DNA from: Pirellula sp.
GTDB taxonomy: Bacteria; Planctomycetota; Planctomycetia; Pirellulales; PNKZ01
NCBI GenBank assembly: GCA_013822735.1
Contig: PNKZ01000011.1
Coordinates: 1 to 64,000 of the forward strand
DNA length: 64,000 nucleotides
Direction of reading: 5' to 3'
The notes beneath the pieces are model-generated. The model saw nothing but the letters and a program-made list of their open reading frames with translations. It was not told the origin of the DNA and made no database searches. Position numbers and translations under genes: made by a program. Of this stretch, positions 8,038 to 16,805 are shown one piece after another (the first letter of the stretch is position 1; every line of letters starts with the position of its first letter).

Positions 8038-9600
8038 TTATTGCGCTGCCGACGTGCTTTCCGTCGCCTGCGGCAGTGATGCGGGCGTGATGCTCAGGGC
8101 CTTGGAGTCGCTCGAATCGTTAGAATCAGGATTTTGCGAACGTTCATAGATGAGTTGGACCTGCTCTTGGAAGTCGTTCAGGAAATCCGCGAGCTTCATC
8201 AGCCATGCCGAATTCTCCGGGCCGCTATGTCCGGCGACTGTTAGGACGCCGATGGGGCGCCGCCCGACTTGCAACGGCAATTGGACGTGTATCAGTCTGT
8301 TTTGAGCCTCAGACGTGGGGCACTGCCACGTCGCATGAAATGCCTCATGGAGCCAAGGCAAATTAAGGTCTAGTCGAAGTCGGCAGACGCCTAAGGTGTC
8401 ACTCGCGTCGATCAGCTGGCTCCAGAGATCTTCCCAAGGGCGAGTGCCTTGCAAATGAACTTGTCCGCCCCACCCTCGCCGCTCATCGCTTGCGCCTCGC
8501 GAGAACATGGAGCGCCGCCAACTTGACAGATGATGGCCGGCAAGTCGCAATTCGACATGGCCGAATAAACGACTGCCGACGAGAAACAAGACGACTGCGC
8601 CGCCGACGAGCACCGCGAACCACTGATTATGGAATCGAATCGTGAGCCAAGCGCCAAAACCGCTCACGCAACCGATGGTTGCCGCGGCCCCAAGCAATTG
8701 TTTGTTGGTAAGCCCCCGATTCAGCAGGCAATGGTGTAGGTGCAAGCGGTCTGTGGTACTCAGCCCGCGTCCCGTGAGTCGACGTCGCAAAACGGCCATG
8801 GCGACGTCCATGATCGGAATGATCCACATGGCCATGGGAGCCGTTATCGCCAAAGCGGCGGCCCCCTTGGTGCAGCTGTGGATAGCAAGACTTCCGGCGA
8901 GCAGTCCGATCGTTAGGCTGCCGCAATCACCCAAGAAAATCGAAGCCGGCGGAAAGTTGTAATACAGGAACCCTAAAAGCGCTCCGCACATGGCCAACGC
9001 GACGAAGGCCGTGACTTCGTTTTCCAGAGTAAAAGCAATTGCGGCGATGGTGGCGAAAAGAATGATGCTGATCGTCGCCGCAAGCCCGTCGGCGCCGTCG
9101 ATCAAGTTGAGCGCATTCATGCACAACACGAGCCAGAAAATCGTGGCCGGGACCGAAAGAATTCCCAATTCCCAGTTCGCCACTCCCAGGCCGACCTTGT
9201 CGACGACGATTCCCGAAATCGCCACAATTCCCGCCGCAACGATTTGGCCGATTAGCTTATAGCGTGCGCGAATGTGAAACGCGTCGTCCCACAGTCCCAA
9301 GCAAAAAGCAACCGCGAGTCCGCCAAGTATCCCGACGAGCTCTCGCGGGTTACGGCTCAGGATATCGCGAGTGACGCTTGGAAAGAAAAACGCAATCGCG
9401 GCGGTTGCACCCATGGTGATCGCGATCGCAACTCCGCCCCCGAGCGACACGTCGCGAGCGTGAATCTTCCGGTGTTGATCCGGGCGATCTACCAATCCGA
9501 TGCGCAGAGCAAACTTGCGAACCGCCGGAACGCTCACCAAAGCGATCGCAAATGCGATCACGCTGGCGGCCGCCGGAAACCACAAATTCATCTGTTGCAT
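8038..9600 (-). CDS. WecA/MraY-family sugar-phosphate transferase with soluble C-terminal extension
   Basis: This 520-residue protein belongs to the polyprenyl-phosphate sugar-1-phosphate transferase family (WecA/TagO/MraY), which starts glycan synthesis by loading a sugar phosphate onto undecaprenyl phosphate at the inner membrane. Diagnostic motifs in order are DRPDQHRKIH and SLGGGVA near the N-terminus, GLWDDAFHIRARYK, the aspartate motif ALNLIDGADGLA, FLGDCGSLTIG and the histidine motif DRLHLHHCLL. About ten hydrophobic segments occupy residues 5-345. Residues from about 350 to 520 form a soluble extension, longer than typical WecA, with a beta-rich stretch (VQLPLQVGRRPIGVLTVAG) and an amphipathic helix that look somewhat GAF-like; this resemblance is weak. 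An ATG three codons later is an alternative start. It probably makes the first lipid-linked intermediate for the downstream glycosyltransferases. Confidence 0.9.
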   Translation of the reverse strand: MQQMNLWFPAAASVIAFAIALVSVPAVRKFALRIGLVDRPDQHRKIHARDVSLGGGVAIAITMGATAAIAFFFPSVTRDILSRNPRELVGILGGLAVAFCLGLWDDAFHIRARYKLIGQIVAAGIVAISGIVVDKVGLGVANWELGILSVPATIFWLVLCMNALNLIDGADGLAATISIILFATIAAIAFTLENEVTAFVALAMCGALLGFLYYNFPPASIFLGDCGSLTIGLLAGSLAIHSCTKGAAALAITAPMAMWIIPIMDVAMAVLRRRLTGRGLSTTDRLHLHHCLLNRGLTNKQLLGAAATIGCVSGFGAWLTIRFHNQWFAVLVGGAVVLFLVGSRLFGHVELRLAGHHLSSWRRSMFSRGASDERRGWGGQVHLQGTRPWEDLWSQLIDASDTLGVCRLRLDLNLPWLHEAFHATWQCPTSEAQNRLIHVQLPLQVGRRPIGVLTVAGHSGPENSAWLMKLADFLNDFQEQVQLIYERSQNPDSNDSSDSKALSITPASLPQATESTSAAQ

Positions 9601-9603
9601 AGT

Positions 9604-9618
9604 GTCGTTCCGAACGAC
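9604..9618 (-). promoter_or_regulatory. 7-bp inverted repeat just upstream of the wecA-like start
   Basis: GTCGTTC, one base, GAACGAC is a near-continuous palindrome ending three bases before the ATG at 9600. The only ribosome-binding-like bases for this gene (GGAA on the minus strand) lie inside it. A protein operator or a translational hairpin are both possible; neither is proven. Confidence 0.35.
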
Positions 9619-9755
9619 GCCCGTCGTAGCGAAGGCGTCATCGCAATATGTCTGATCAATTCACAACTCAATCTCGTGCGCCGATGTCCCTTCATGCGGA
9701 TTCGAGCGACACGCGTACTACGACGTCTAGCCTACGACATCCGGATGCGCCTTGC

Positions 9756-9783
9756 GAATTGCACGAGCTAACACGTGCAATTC
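9756..9783 (-). repeat. Perfect 10-bp inverted repeat between kinase and wecA-like genes
   Basis: GAATTGCACG and CGTGCAATTC flank an eight-base loop in the 301-base gap between the autokinase stop (9902) and the wecA-like start (9600). It lies about 120 bases after the kinase stop on the minus strand. There is no U-tract, so an intrinsic terminator is unlikely. The rest of this gap shows no convincing gene. Confidence 0.45.
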
Positions 9784-9901
9784 CTCCAAGCGACTTGCGA
9801 TCCCCTGGAGTGGCGTGCGCGATTTGGCGCGCAGTGTCGATGCCCAGTTTCTTTCCGCAGTGAAGCTTGGATATGTCGCTCAGACAATGTGCTTTTCGGC
9901 G

Positions 9902-12253
9902 CTAACGCCCATCGCCGACACCGGATCGGGAGTTCTCTTGCGAGCCTTCCGCGTCATCGGTGTAGTAATGGTGATATGCGTCGTAGTCGTACGCGTTGGA
10001 GTCGTAGTAGCCCGACTCGTACGCGTAACGGTGGCCGTATTGCGATCCGAACACGTCGCCCGTGCCGGGGCGAACGCCGCCGACGCCGTTGACGACGACA
10101 CCGAGAATGTTTGCTCCCAACTCGTGAAGCGATTCCATGGTCCGACGAGCGTGAGGGCGTACGTCTTTGGTAATTCGGATGAGCAGTACCACGCCGTCGA
10201 CGCGAGGCGCGACCACGCACGGATCCGTCACGGCCAACACCGGCGGGGTGTCGATCAAAACGTAGTCGTAATCCTCCCGCAATTGCTCAATGATTTCGCG
10301 GAATCGCTGCGACCCCAGCAACTCCGAAGGATTCGCCGGACGCGGGCCGGATGGTAGGAGCCACAAATTCTCAACGCCGCTCGGCAACACGGCCTCGTGA
10401 ACGTCGGCGGTGCCTTGGATGGCGCCGCAAAGACCGTACGAGGGGTCGACGCCGAAGATTTTTGCGACGCGAGGGCGACGGAAGTCGGCGTCGGCAAGCA
10501 GTACCCGCTTTCCCGTTTGGGCCAAGCTGACGGCAAGGTTTGCCGTGAACGTGCTCTTGCCGTCGCCGGGGTCCGGGCTGGTTACTTGAATCACGCGGTG
10601 CCCTTCGCCGCGAATGCCGAAGTTGAGGCCGGTGCGGACGGCGCGATAAGCTTCCGCGATCGTGCTGCGAGGTTTATGAAACGCCAGCAACGATTCGGAA
10701 ATTCCGACCGTAGGCTGCTTATTGCGTTTGGCGCGCTTGAGTTCGGGGATCACCGGAATATGTCCAAGCAGAGGAGCGCCCAATTCTTGGCGGACCTGTT
10801 CGGCGTTGCGGTAGCTCTTGTCCGCCAGGTCGACCAAGCAGGCGATCGCCAAACCGACCATGAAGCCGGCGAACCCGCCAATCGACAGACACTTAAACAT
10901 CTTCGGCTCAACTTGCCAGATGTCGTCGGCAGGCCAGATCGTCCTGGTATCAAAACCGCCGTGATTCCGCACCAAGCTAATTTGATTGAACTTGGCGAGC
11001 ACGGAATCAAAAAGTTCCTGCGTCTTTTTGCGGTTCTCATACAACGCTCGAAGTTCCGAAGCAAACTTCTTCAAGAAGACCGCTTCTTTCTTCAACACCT
11101 CGATACCCTCGAGCATGCCTTGCTTTTGGAGATCCGCGTTCTCGATCTCAAGTCGTAGCGTTTCGATATTCTTGGCCAGCAATTGCTCCGGCTTCATTTG
11201 TTCTTGTTGCAGTGCATCGACCGAACTCGTTTCGATGGACGAGATGTGCTCGGAAACCGCCTTAATTTTCAATTCGATCTCGAGCACCTTCGGGTGCTTC
11301 GGACCATACTTCGCCAGCGCCTCTTGATGGGCTAGCAACAGAGGGAACATTTCGTTCTGCGACGTGGAGCGGTCGCGCTCGAAACGACTGTCCTTCCAAC
11401 TCGAGTTCTTTTCAACGAGTTGAAGCAATACCTCGGCCGATTTCCCTTGTTGTTGAGCCGACTCGACGGTGGCTAGCAAGCTGCTAACGGCGAGCTTCCG
11501 CGCATCAAGCTCCTTCAATCCTTCGAAAGCTTGCTTGAGGTCCAACTCGGCTTTTGTTAGGCCTTCTTCGCTTTGGTAGGCCGATACTTCGACCGGGACG
11601 CTCTTCTCGTACTCCTGAATCTTCAAATTCTCGTCTTCAAGCTTCTTGGTCAGCTTGTCGTTGGCTTCGGTAATTAAGGAGATGGTTTCATTATTGATGT
11701 CTTGATACGTCTCACCGAGGAAGTCTTCATAGCTCTTCAAGACCGCCTTGACGACCGTCTTGGCGTCGAGGCCGTTCTTGGATCGGTAATTGAGTTGCAG
11801 AACCTGAGAATCGGGAGCCTCGCGTCCGCCGGCGCGGCCTGCAACTAAGTCACCGATAATCACCGAGTGAATATGCTCCAGCGGGACGTCCTTGAAAGAT
11901 TCCAGCTGGGGCAGGCCAAAGTCAGGATTGGCGACGGCACGACGAATGATCTCCGGCGACTTAATGACCTGTGCATGCGTGGTCATACTGTCTTCATAGC
12001 CGAGTTCCCCCGACATCAACGAGATCGGAGAGCTCGCTTCCCCGCGTCGCTTGATAATGAGAACCTGCGCCGACGTCTCGTAGATCGGCTCCGATTTCAC
12101 GTACCAGAGATATCCTAAGCCCGTCGCGATCGCGGTGAAGAAAATGATCGTCCACTTGCGATGGCGGCAAATCGCCAGTACGTCGATCGACGAATGCTCG
12201 CCGGTGGCATACTGATGCGAGGCCTGCGAATTCCAATCGGCTCCAACGCTCAC
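9902..12253 (-). CDS. Wzc-like polysaccharide biosynthesis tyrosine autokinase (BY-kinase)
   Basis: This 783-residue inner-membrane protein controls chain length and export of surface polysaccharide. The N-terminal Wzz domain has a first membrane segment around residues 33-52, followed by a long periplasmic coiled-coil region rich in Glu and Lys, and a second membrane segment near 450-470. The C-terminal kinase domain has the Walker A motif DPGDGKST (Lys about 566), the Walker A' motif VLLADADFRRP and the Walker B motif YDYVLIDTPP. The tail holds about ten tyrosines within roughly 33 residues (for example YESGYYDSNAYDYDAYHHYY), the usual autophosphorylation cluster. The single-polypeptide layout is the Gram-negative Wzc type. 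No outer-membrane Wza-like or phosphatase gene is visible nearby. It is first in the minus-strand cluster, divergent from the exosortase operon. Confidence 0.95.
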   Translation of the reverse strand: MSVGADWNSQASHQYATGEHSSIDVLAICRHRKWTIIFFTAIATGLGYLWYVKSEPIYETSAQVLIIKRRGEASSPISLMSGELGYEDSMTTHAQVIKSPEIIRRAVANPDFGLPQLESFKDVPLEHIHSVIIGDLVAGRAGGREAPDSQVLQLNYRSKNGLDAKTVVKAVLKSYEDFLGETYQDINNETISLITEANDKLTKKLEDENLKIQEYEKSVPVEVSAYQSEEGLTKAELDLKQAFEGLKELDARKLAVSSLLATVESAQQQGKSAEVLLQLVEKNSSWKDSRFERDRSTSQNEMFPLLLAHQEALAKYGPKHPKVLEIELKIKAVSEHISSIETSSVDALQQEQMKPEQLLAKNIETLRLEIENADLQKQGMLEGIEVLKKEAVFLKKFASELRALYENRKKTQELFDSVLAKFNQISLVRNHGGFDTRTIWPADDIWQVEPKMFKCLSIGGFAGFMVGLAIACLVDLADKSYRNAEQVRQELGAPLLGHIPVIPELKRAKRNKQPTVGISESLLAFHKPRSTIAEAYRAVRTGLNFGIRGEGHRVIQVTSPDPGDGKSTFTANLAVSLAQTGKRVLLADADFRRPRVAKIFGVDPSYGLCGAIQGTADVHEAVLPSGVENLWLLPSGPRPANPSELLGSQRFREIIEQLREDYDYVLIDTPPVLAVTDPCVVAPRVDGVVLLIRITKDVRPHARRTMESLHELGANILGVVVNGVGGVRPGTGDVFGSQYGHRYAYESGYYDSNAYDYDAYHHYYTDDAEGSQENSRSGVGDGR

Positions 12254-12970
12254 GGGATTACTCCGAATAACTCAGTCTCAAGAAACAATGGCACGCCTAA
12301 CGCGGGGAGAAACTTCGCGGACATAGTTCGCGACCAATGCTCAAGCAACCAATGTGCCATGTGCGTCATCAACGAACAGTCGAGCAACGGGCTAAGCTCG
12401 GCGTCTTGTCGCGAGAATCTTCGAAAAGCGGTCAAAACTGCGACGGAAATGCTTGTCCAGCTAAGTTTATACCTGCTATCCCCAGGTCGCTACCGATTTC
12501 TTGAGGTTTGGCGAAGGACCCTCTAAAGTCGGGCCGCTTGTAGCGATTAAGCAACATAGTGAGGTGCGTCGGCAACACGACGCGGCTTCCAAGAAACGAG
12601 CGAAAGCCCCAACCGTGACGATGAGCGTTTTGCGGGGGTCGAAAAACTCAATGCGCAAAACGTCAATTTGAAGGAAAGTCCTCCTAGCCCCGACACCGCC
12701 GACACTTTCGGGTCCTGTCCTGTTGATAGGAGTGGAAGCCGGCAGGGCATCCGTCGTAATCGGTCTAACTGATCCAGGGCATAGAGGCGGCATTCTCGTG
12801 CTGTTTCGTTGACGCTGTTTCCGGGCACCCGTACGATTTAGTTTCCGATGTTCGAACTTGCGAAAGCTATGCTTCGTCGGAAGAACCTGCGCGCATCGGC
12901 AGGCCGGGTGACCACGGAATGAGTGTCGCGCCTCGGACGTATTCTGAATGCGACGAATTTGAGAGACTGT
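12254..12970. other. Divergent intergenic region between kinase and exosortase genes
   Basis: These 717 bases must hold the promoters for both the polysaccharide cluster (leftward) and the exosortase operon (rightward), but I could not pick a convincing -35/-10 pair. A long-looped inverted repeat is present: CGTTTTGCG at 12626-12634 and CGCAAAACG at 12654-12662. Short open frames here have no recognisable products, and I see no RNA gene. Confidence 0.5.
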
Positions 12971-14686
12971 ATGAGTTCAGGCGCCGCAATTCTCGAAGCA
13001 CCTCCGGCCGAGGTACCATCGTCAACGACGCGTCCCTTCTACCTCGTGCTGGGTGGGCTGGGGCTGATTTCCGTGGCGGTAGCGCATCTTCCTGCAATTT
13101 GGAAGTACTGCACTTCCCTGTTTTCATTGCCTCAGTACGAGTACATCCTGGCTCTACCGGTTTTTGCGGCGATCTTGGTGCACTCGCGTGGTTGGTATTT
13201 GGGGCAACTTGAGCCGGGGTCTCGTTGGACGTCGGCGGGCATGTTCCTGATTGCCGGGTTGTCGCTGGAAACCGCGGCGATCTTTGATTCTCCCTGGTTG
13301 GGAGCAATCGCTGCGTTACTCGCGCTGCTCGCTTGCTGTTACGCCTGGGGCGGAAAGTCGTTCGCCTGGGCCGTACTTCCCGCTTGGGCCGTGCTGTGGT
13401 TGATGATCCGCATTCCCATGGATTACGACGTTCGGCTCGTTCAATCCTTGCAGTCGATCGCGGCGGCGCGGGCAAGTGTGTTGTTGCACCTGATCGGCGA
13501 GCCCCACATTTTGCAAGGCAACGTCGTCGAGACGCCGTTAAAGCGCTACGCCGTCGAAGAGGCGTGCAGCGGTGTTCAATCGCTCTTTTCAATCACCGCT
13601 TGTACGTTGTTTTTTGTGCTTTGGTCGCGGATGTCGTGGTGGCGTTCACTATTGCTGCTTATTGTCGGATGGTGGTGGGTCTGGGTCGTGAACGTGGCAC
13701 GCGTCGTGATTGTTACGTACTTCAATTCAAACTTCGATATTCCGATCGATACCGGTTGGATGCACGACGCCTTGGGAATGGCGCTGTTTGCGTTGACGCT
13801 CGGCTTGATTTACAGCAGCGGACGATTTCTTTGGTTCTTCTTCCCCTACGGAATCTTCGGCCGTCGAGACGGCGTCGATCCTGACGAACTGAAGCCTTCA
13901 AACGTCGATCAGTATAAGTTGCCGACCCGTTTTCCGAACTTGGCGGCTACCCCGCTCGCGTCGCCGCTATTGATTTTGTTTTACGCCGGGGTCATCACGC
14001 TGTTGTTGCTGCCTCAGTTGCGCATTCCTGAGGCGATTGCCTCCCCCACGCAATTGAACGACCTAAGCAAGGATTTTGCTCCCGCCAAGTCGGGCAATTG
14101 GGAGTTGGTGCCCGACAGTTTTCAACAAACGCAGCGACGCGCCGATTCGCAATGGGGAGCGCGTTCGCAGAGTTGGCGCTATCGCAACGGCGCCCGCGAG
14201 TTAATCGTGTCTCTTGACTACCCGTATATGGGCTGGCACGAGCTTACGGGCTGCTATGTCGATAGTGGTTGGAAGCTTGATTCGCGTGAGTTGGTCGACT
14301 TCTCAAGCTTCGCGATATCGAAGCCCAAGTATGGAGATGGAGGGCAATGCGTCGTTTCGAAGCTTCGTAAGCCCGTCGAAAACGATTTTGGCCTGCTGTT
14401 TTTTCAGTGTTTCAACACACGTTTAGAGACGTTGCCTGCGCCGGAGGTCAACGTATTTAAGCTACTCAAACGTCGCTTTGAGTCATATCGAGAACGCCTT
14501 GCCACTTTGGGGGCGTCCGGTTCCGATCGAAATTCGCAGACCCAGGCGTTCCAATTGCAAGTGTTCTTCCAGGATCATGCGCCCTTTACGCAGCAAGACG
14601 AGAAGGACGTGCGGCAACTGTTTGCTCGGTTTCGCACTCAATTGGAAGCCGTACTCCCCGGCGCACATCCGGAGGACGCGCGATGA
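12971..14686 (+). CDS. Exosortase fused to an EpsI-like domain
   Basis: This 571-residue multi-pass membrane protein is an exosortase, the cysteine transpeptidase-like enzyme that recognises and processes PEP-CTERM tails. The catalytic triad is visible: Cys199 in VEEACSGVQSL, Arg244 in NVARVVIV and His265 in WMHDALG. About eight membrane segments precede residue 300 and a last one covers about 331-353. Residues from about 366 onward form a soluble domain resembling EpsI (DUF3485), with YPYMGWHELTGCYVDSGW near 416-433, so enzyme and EpsI partner are fused. The ATG at 12971 is preferred over one 16 codons upstream because a GAGAG sequence precedes it at suitable spacing and family similarity starts after it. 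It overlaps the next gene by ATGA. Its likely substrate is the giant PEP-CTERM protein starting at 19640. Confidence 0.92.
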   Translation: MSSGAAILEAPPAEVPSSTTRPFYLVLGGLGLISVAVAHLPAIWKYCTSLFSLPQYEYILALPVFAAILVHSRGWYLGQLEPGSRWTSAGMFLIAGLSLETAAIFDSPWLGAIAALLALLACCYAWGGKSFAWAVLPAWAVLWLMIRIPMDYDVRLVQSLQSIAAARASVLLHLIGEPHILQGNVVETPLKRYAVEEACSGVQSLFSITACTLFFVLWSRMSWWRSLLLLIVGWWWVWVVNVARVVIVTYFNSNFDIPIDTGWMHDALGMALFALTLGLIYSSGRFLWFFFPYGIFGRRDGVDPDELKPSNVDQYKLPTRFPNLAATPLASPLLILFYAGVITLLLLPQLRIPEAIASPTQLNDLSKDFAPAKSGNWELVPDSFQQTQRRADSQWGARSQSWRYRNGARELIVSLDYPYMGWHELTGCYVDSGWKLDSRELVDFSSFAISKPKYGDGGQCVVSKLRKPVENDFGLLFFQCFNTRLETLPAPEVNVFKLLKRRFESYRERLATLGASGSDRNSQTQAFQLQVFFQDHAPFTQQDEKDVRQLFARFRTQLEAVLPGAHPEDAR

Positions 14687-16485
14687 GAAAACCTTCCGGC
14701 ATTGTGGCTTGGTTGACGTGGGTCCTGCTGTCCCCGATTTACGGGATCATGTGGGCTTGGCGAACGTTTGTACTCATCCCCTTTTATGAAGTGTCCGCCA
14801 GCCTCGGAGTTTTCTCGGATCGTTTGTTCCGCAGACTTGGCGGTCAGGGGGTCGGTGGATTAGTCCTCGATGTGCTGCTTTGGTTTCCGCGGCAGATCCT
14901 TTATTTAATTGCCCATTTCTTTCAGTGGCTATGGTGGGCGATCACAACATGGCCGCGACTCATGCGGCTGCGCGACCTGGGGGCCGGCCTTCCGGCGCTC
15001 TTGATGACCATCGCCGTCGTTCCGGTGCTATTCGTCTTTCGCCCGAATGACAATGAGTTGCTAACGTCGTATCAAGAGGAGATGCAGGACGCTTACGCGG
15101 AATCCGCCAAAATCACGGAGGTCGATGCCAAGAAGCAACTGCTTGATCGCGCTCTGTTTTTCTCTCGTTGCCTAACGCAGTTGCGCCCGTTGGACAAATC
15201 GTTTCGGTACAACCTGGCAATGCTCTACGCGGGACTGGGCGACGAGGATCGGGGAACCGCGATCATGTCGGAGTTGGCCCCCCGTGACTCCGTAGGTTTC
15301 GGACCGGCTCATTATTCGTTGGCCCGACAAATTTTGATGCGACCGTTAAGCCCGGACGATTTCAACACCGCGGTCGCGCACTTAGAAAGCGCGAGTAAGA
15401 GTAATGACGTCGATCGCAATGAAGTCTACCGTCAGTTGGGCGAACTCTATTTTCAAGCCTACTTGATGCAGGAATCCGGCGGACTGATTCCTAAAAGCCT
15501 CTCGGCGAACGAACTCATCGAACGCGCGAAGAAAAACTTCATGGAGTATCGGGGCAACGAAGTTCAGCCCAAACTCCGCTTGAGTACATTGCTTGCGCTC
15601 CAGGGGAACTATGAGTCTGCGCGGAAAAGCGTACGTGACCTTGTCGCCGAGTTGAAACTGAAAATCGACGTGAACCCTACCGACGTGCAGACCCGCGTTG
15701 AGTTGGCGCGCGTCCTCGCCTCCGCGATGGAGCTTACCGAAGCGGCTGATGTTTTGCAGATGGGACGCATCCGCAAGCCGGACGTGCGGCTGGACCAAGA
15801 GCTCAGCAACGTTTACTTCGCGCAAGCAATGGAATTCCAGCGCAGAATGCCCAGTGCTCCCGAACTGCCTTATCAGGCACTTCGCGCTTCTTTTGAAGCC
15901 AATCCTGGAAACGGGATGGTTGTTGCGCGCTTGCTTCAGGCGCTACTAGGAACGCCCAAGGAGGCCGAGCTTGCCCGCAAAATGCTGGCCGATCTGCCGC
16001 CGAAGTTCGAACAGAACGGTACTGTGCGGTTCTTGCTCGGATACGACGCCGAACGTCGACAGCTTCCCCAAATTGCCGAGCAGCAGTACGGCTTGGCTCG
16101 AAAATCAAATGATGCGCTCGCTCCTGCCGTAATTGCCGACGTAGCACTCGCGGTGATTGATCGGAAGTACGTCGCACTACCGGCCGCAGTCGGCGCGCAG
16201 TTGTCCGATGCGGCCCTGAGGATTTGGCCGAATCATCCGGATTTACTGTTTATCCGAGGCAGAACGAACTTCCAGTCTCAAAGATTCGCAGAAGCCGTCA
16301 GTGAATTGAACAAAGCTGTAGCTGCGAAAAAAAACGATGTTACACTGACAGTTCGTTTGGCGGATGACGTTCGTTTGCACGCTACCTTGGGGTCGGCATA
16401 CGCCAAAATTGGGCAACGAAACAACGCAGAGGCACACTTGGCGTTGGCTCGTGCCGCGGCCGCTCGCAGAGAACCGCTCAAGTAG
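14683..16485 (+). CDS. Membrane-anchored TPR protein of the exosortase operon
   Basis: This 600-residue protein has an N-terminal membrane part (hydrophobic segments near 8-32, 60-85 and 97-118) followed by tetratricopeptide-like helical repeats to the C-terminus. Repeat signatures include RYNLAMLYAGLGDEDRG, HLESASKSNDVDRNEVYRQ and the last pair, FAEAVSELNKAV and ATLGSAYAKIGQRNNAEAHL. TPR proteins are regular members of exosortase/EPS loci, where they are thought to act as scaffolds for assembly. Its start overlaps the exosortase stop by four bases (ATGA), so the two are almost certainly co-translated. The specific partner is unknown. The TPR call is good; a PrsT-like role is inference from the neighbourhood. 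Confidence 0.85.
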   Translation: MRKPSGIVAWLTWVLLSPIYGIMWAWRTFVLIPFYEVSASLGVFSDRLFRRLGGQGVGGLVLDVLLWFPRQILYLIAHFFQWLWWAITTWPRLMRLRDLGAGLPALLMTIAVVPVLFVFRPNDNELLTSYQEEMQDAYAESAKITEVDAKKQLLDRALFFSRCLTQLRPLDKSFRYNLAMLYAGLGDEDRGTAIMSELAPRDSVGFGPAHYSLARQILMRPLSPDDFNTAVAHLESASKSNDVDRNEVYRQLGELYFQAYLMQESGGLIPKSLSANELIERAKKNFMEYRGNEVQPKLRLSTLLALQGNYESARKSVRDLVAELKLKIDVNPTDVQTRVELARVLASAMELTEAADVLQMGRIRKPDVRLDQELSNVYFAQAMEFQRRMPSAPELPYQALRASFEANPGNGMVVARLLQALLGTPKEAELARKMLADLPPKFEQNGTVRFLLGYDAERRQLPQIAEQQYGLARKSNDALAPAVIADVALAVIDRKYVALPAAVGAQLSDAALRIWPNHPDLLFIRGRTNFQSQRFAEAVSELNKAVAAKKNDVTLTVRLADDVRLHATLGSAYAKIGQRNNAEAHLALARAAAARREPLK

Positions 16486-16805
16486 TTTCGCCTCACCGCA
16501 CAGACGTGGCGCGACAACGGAACACGCGGCTTGTCGGTGGGGAGTGATTTTGGAGAGGTCTCTGAATCTTGGGCATCGACGTTCGCGACGTTGCCGTCGT
16601 TGATTCACAAAGTTTTTACATTGATTTACTACTTGTGCTGTTGTCCCTCGCCGTCGCATTGGGCGAGACGCAGCATCGGAGAATGAATTACGTCGCAGTG
16701 CGCGATTTTGATTTTGGCAACAGAGTGCGCGGCAGCCGGAATGTGTTGGCCGTCGCATTTTGAAATAGCGTGGAACATCCAAATTTGAGTTCAGGAGATC
16801 GAATT
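16486..16805 (+). other. Intergenic region between the two TPR genes
   Basis: This 320-base gap holds no convincing gene. An AT-rich pocket at about 16600-16635 (around TTCACA and GATTTACTACT) could be a weak promoter for the downstream TPR gene. AGGAG at 16793-16797 is that gene's ribosome binding site, nine bases upstream of the ATG at 16806. Confidence 0.35.

Noticed and set aside
12859-12890. A third copy of the giant-gene promoter (TTGCGA) before the exosortase gene
   Set aside because: The hexamer occurs but no TATYCT follows at 16 bases and there is no AT-rich tract upstream.
16569-16763. A 64-codon open frame between the TPR genes with a hydrophobic core
   Set aside because: It needs a TTG start without a ribosome binding site and has no recognisable continuation.
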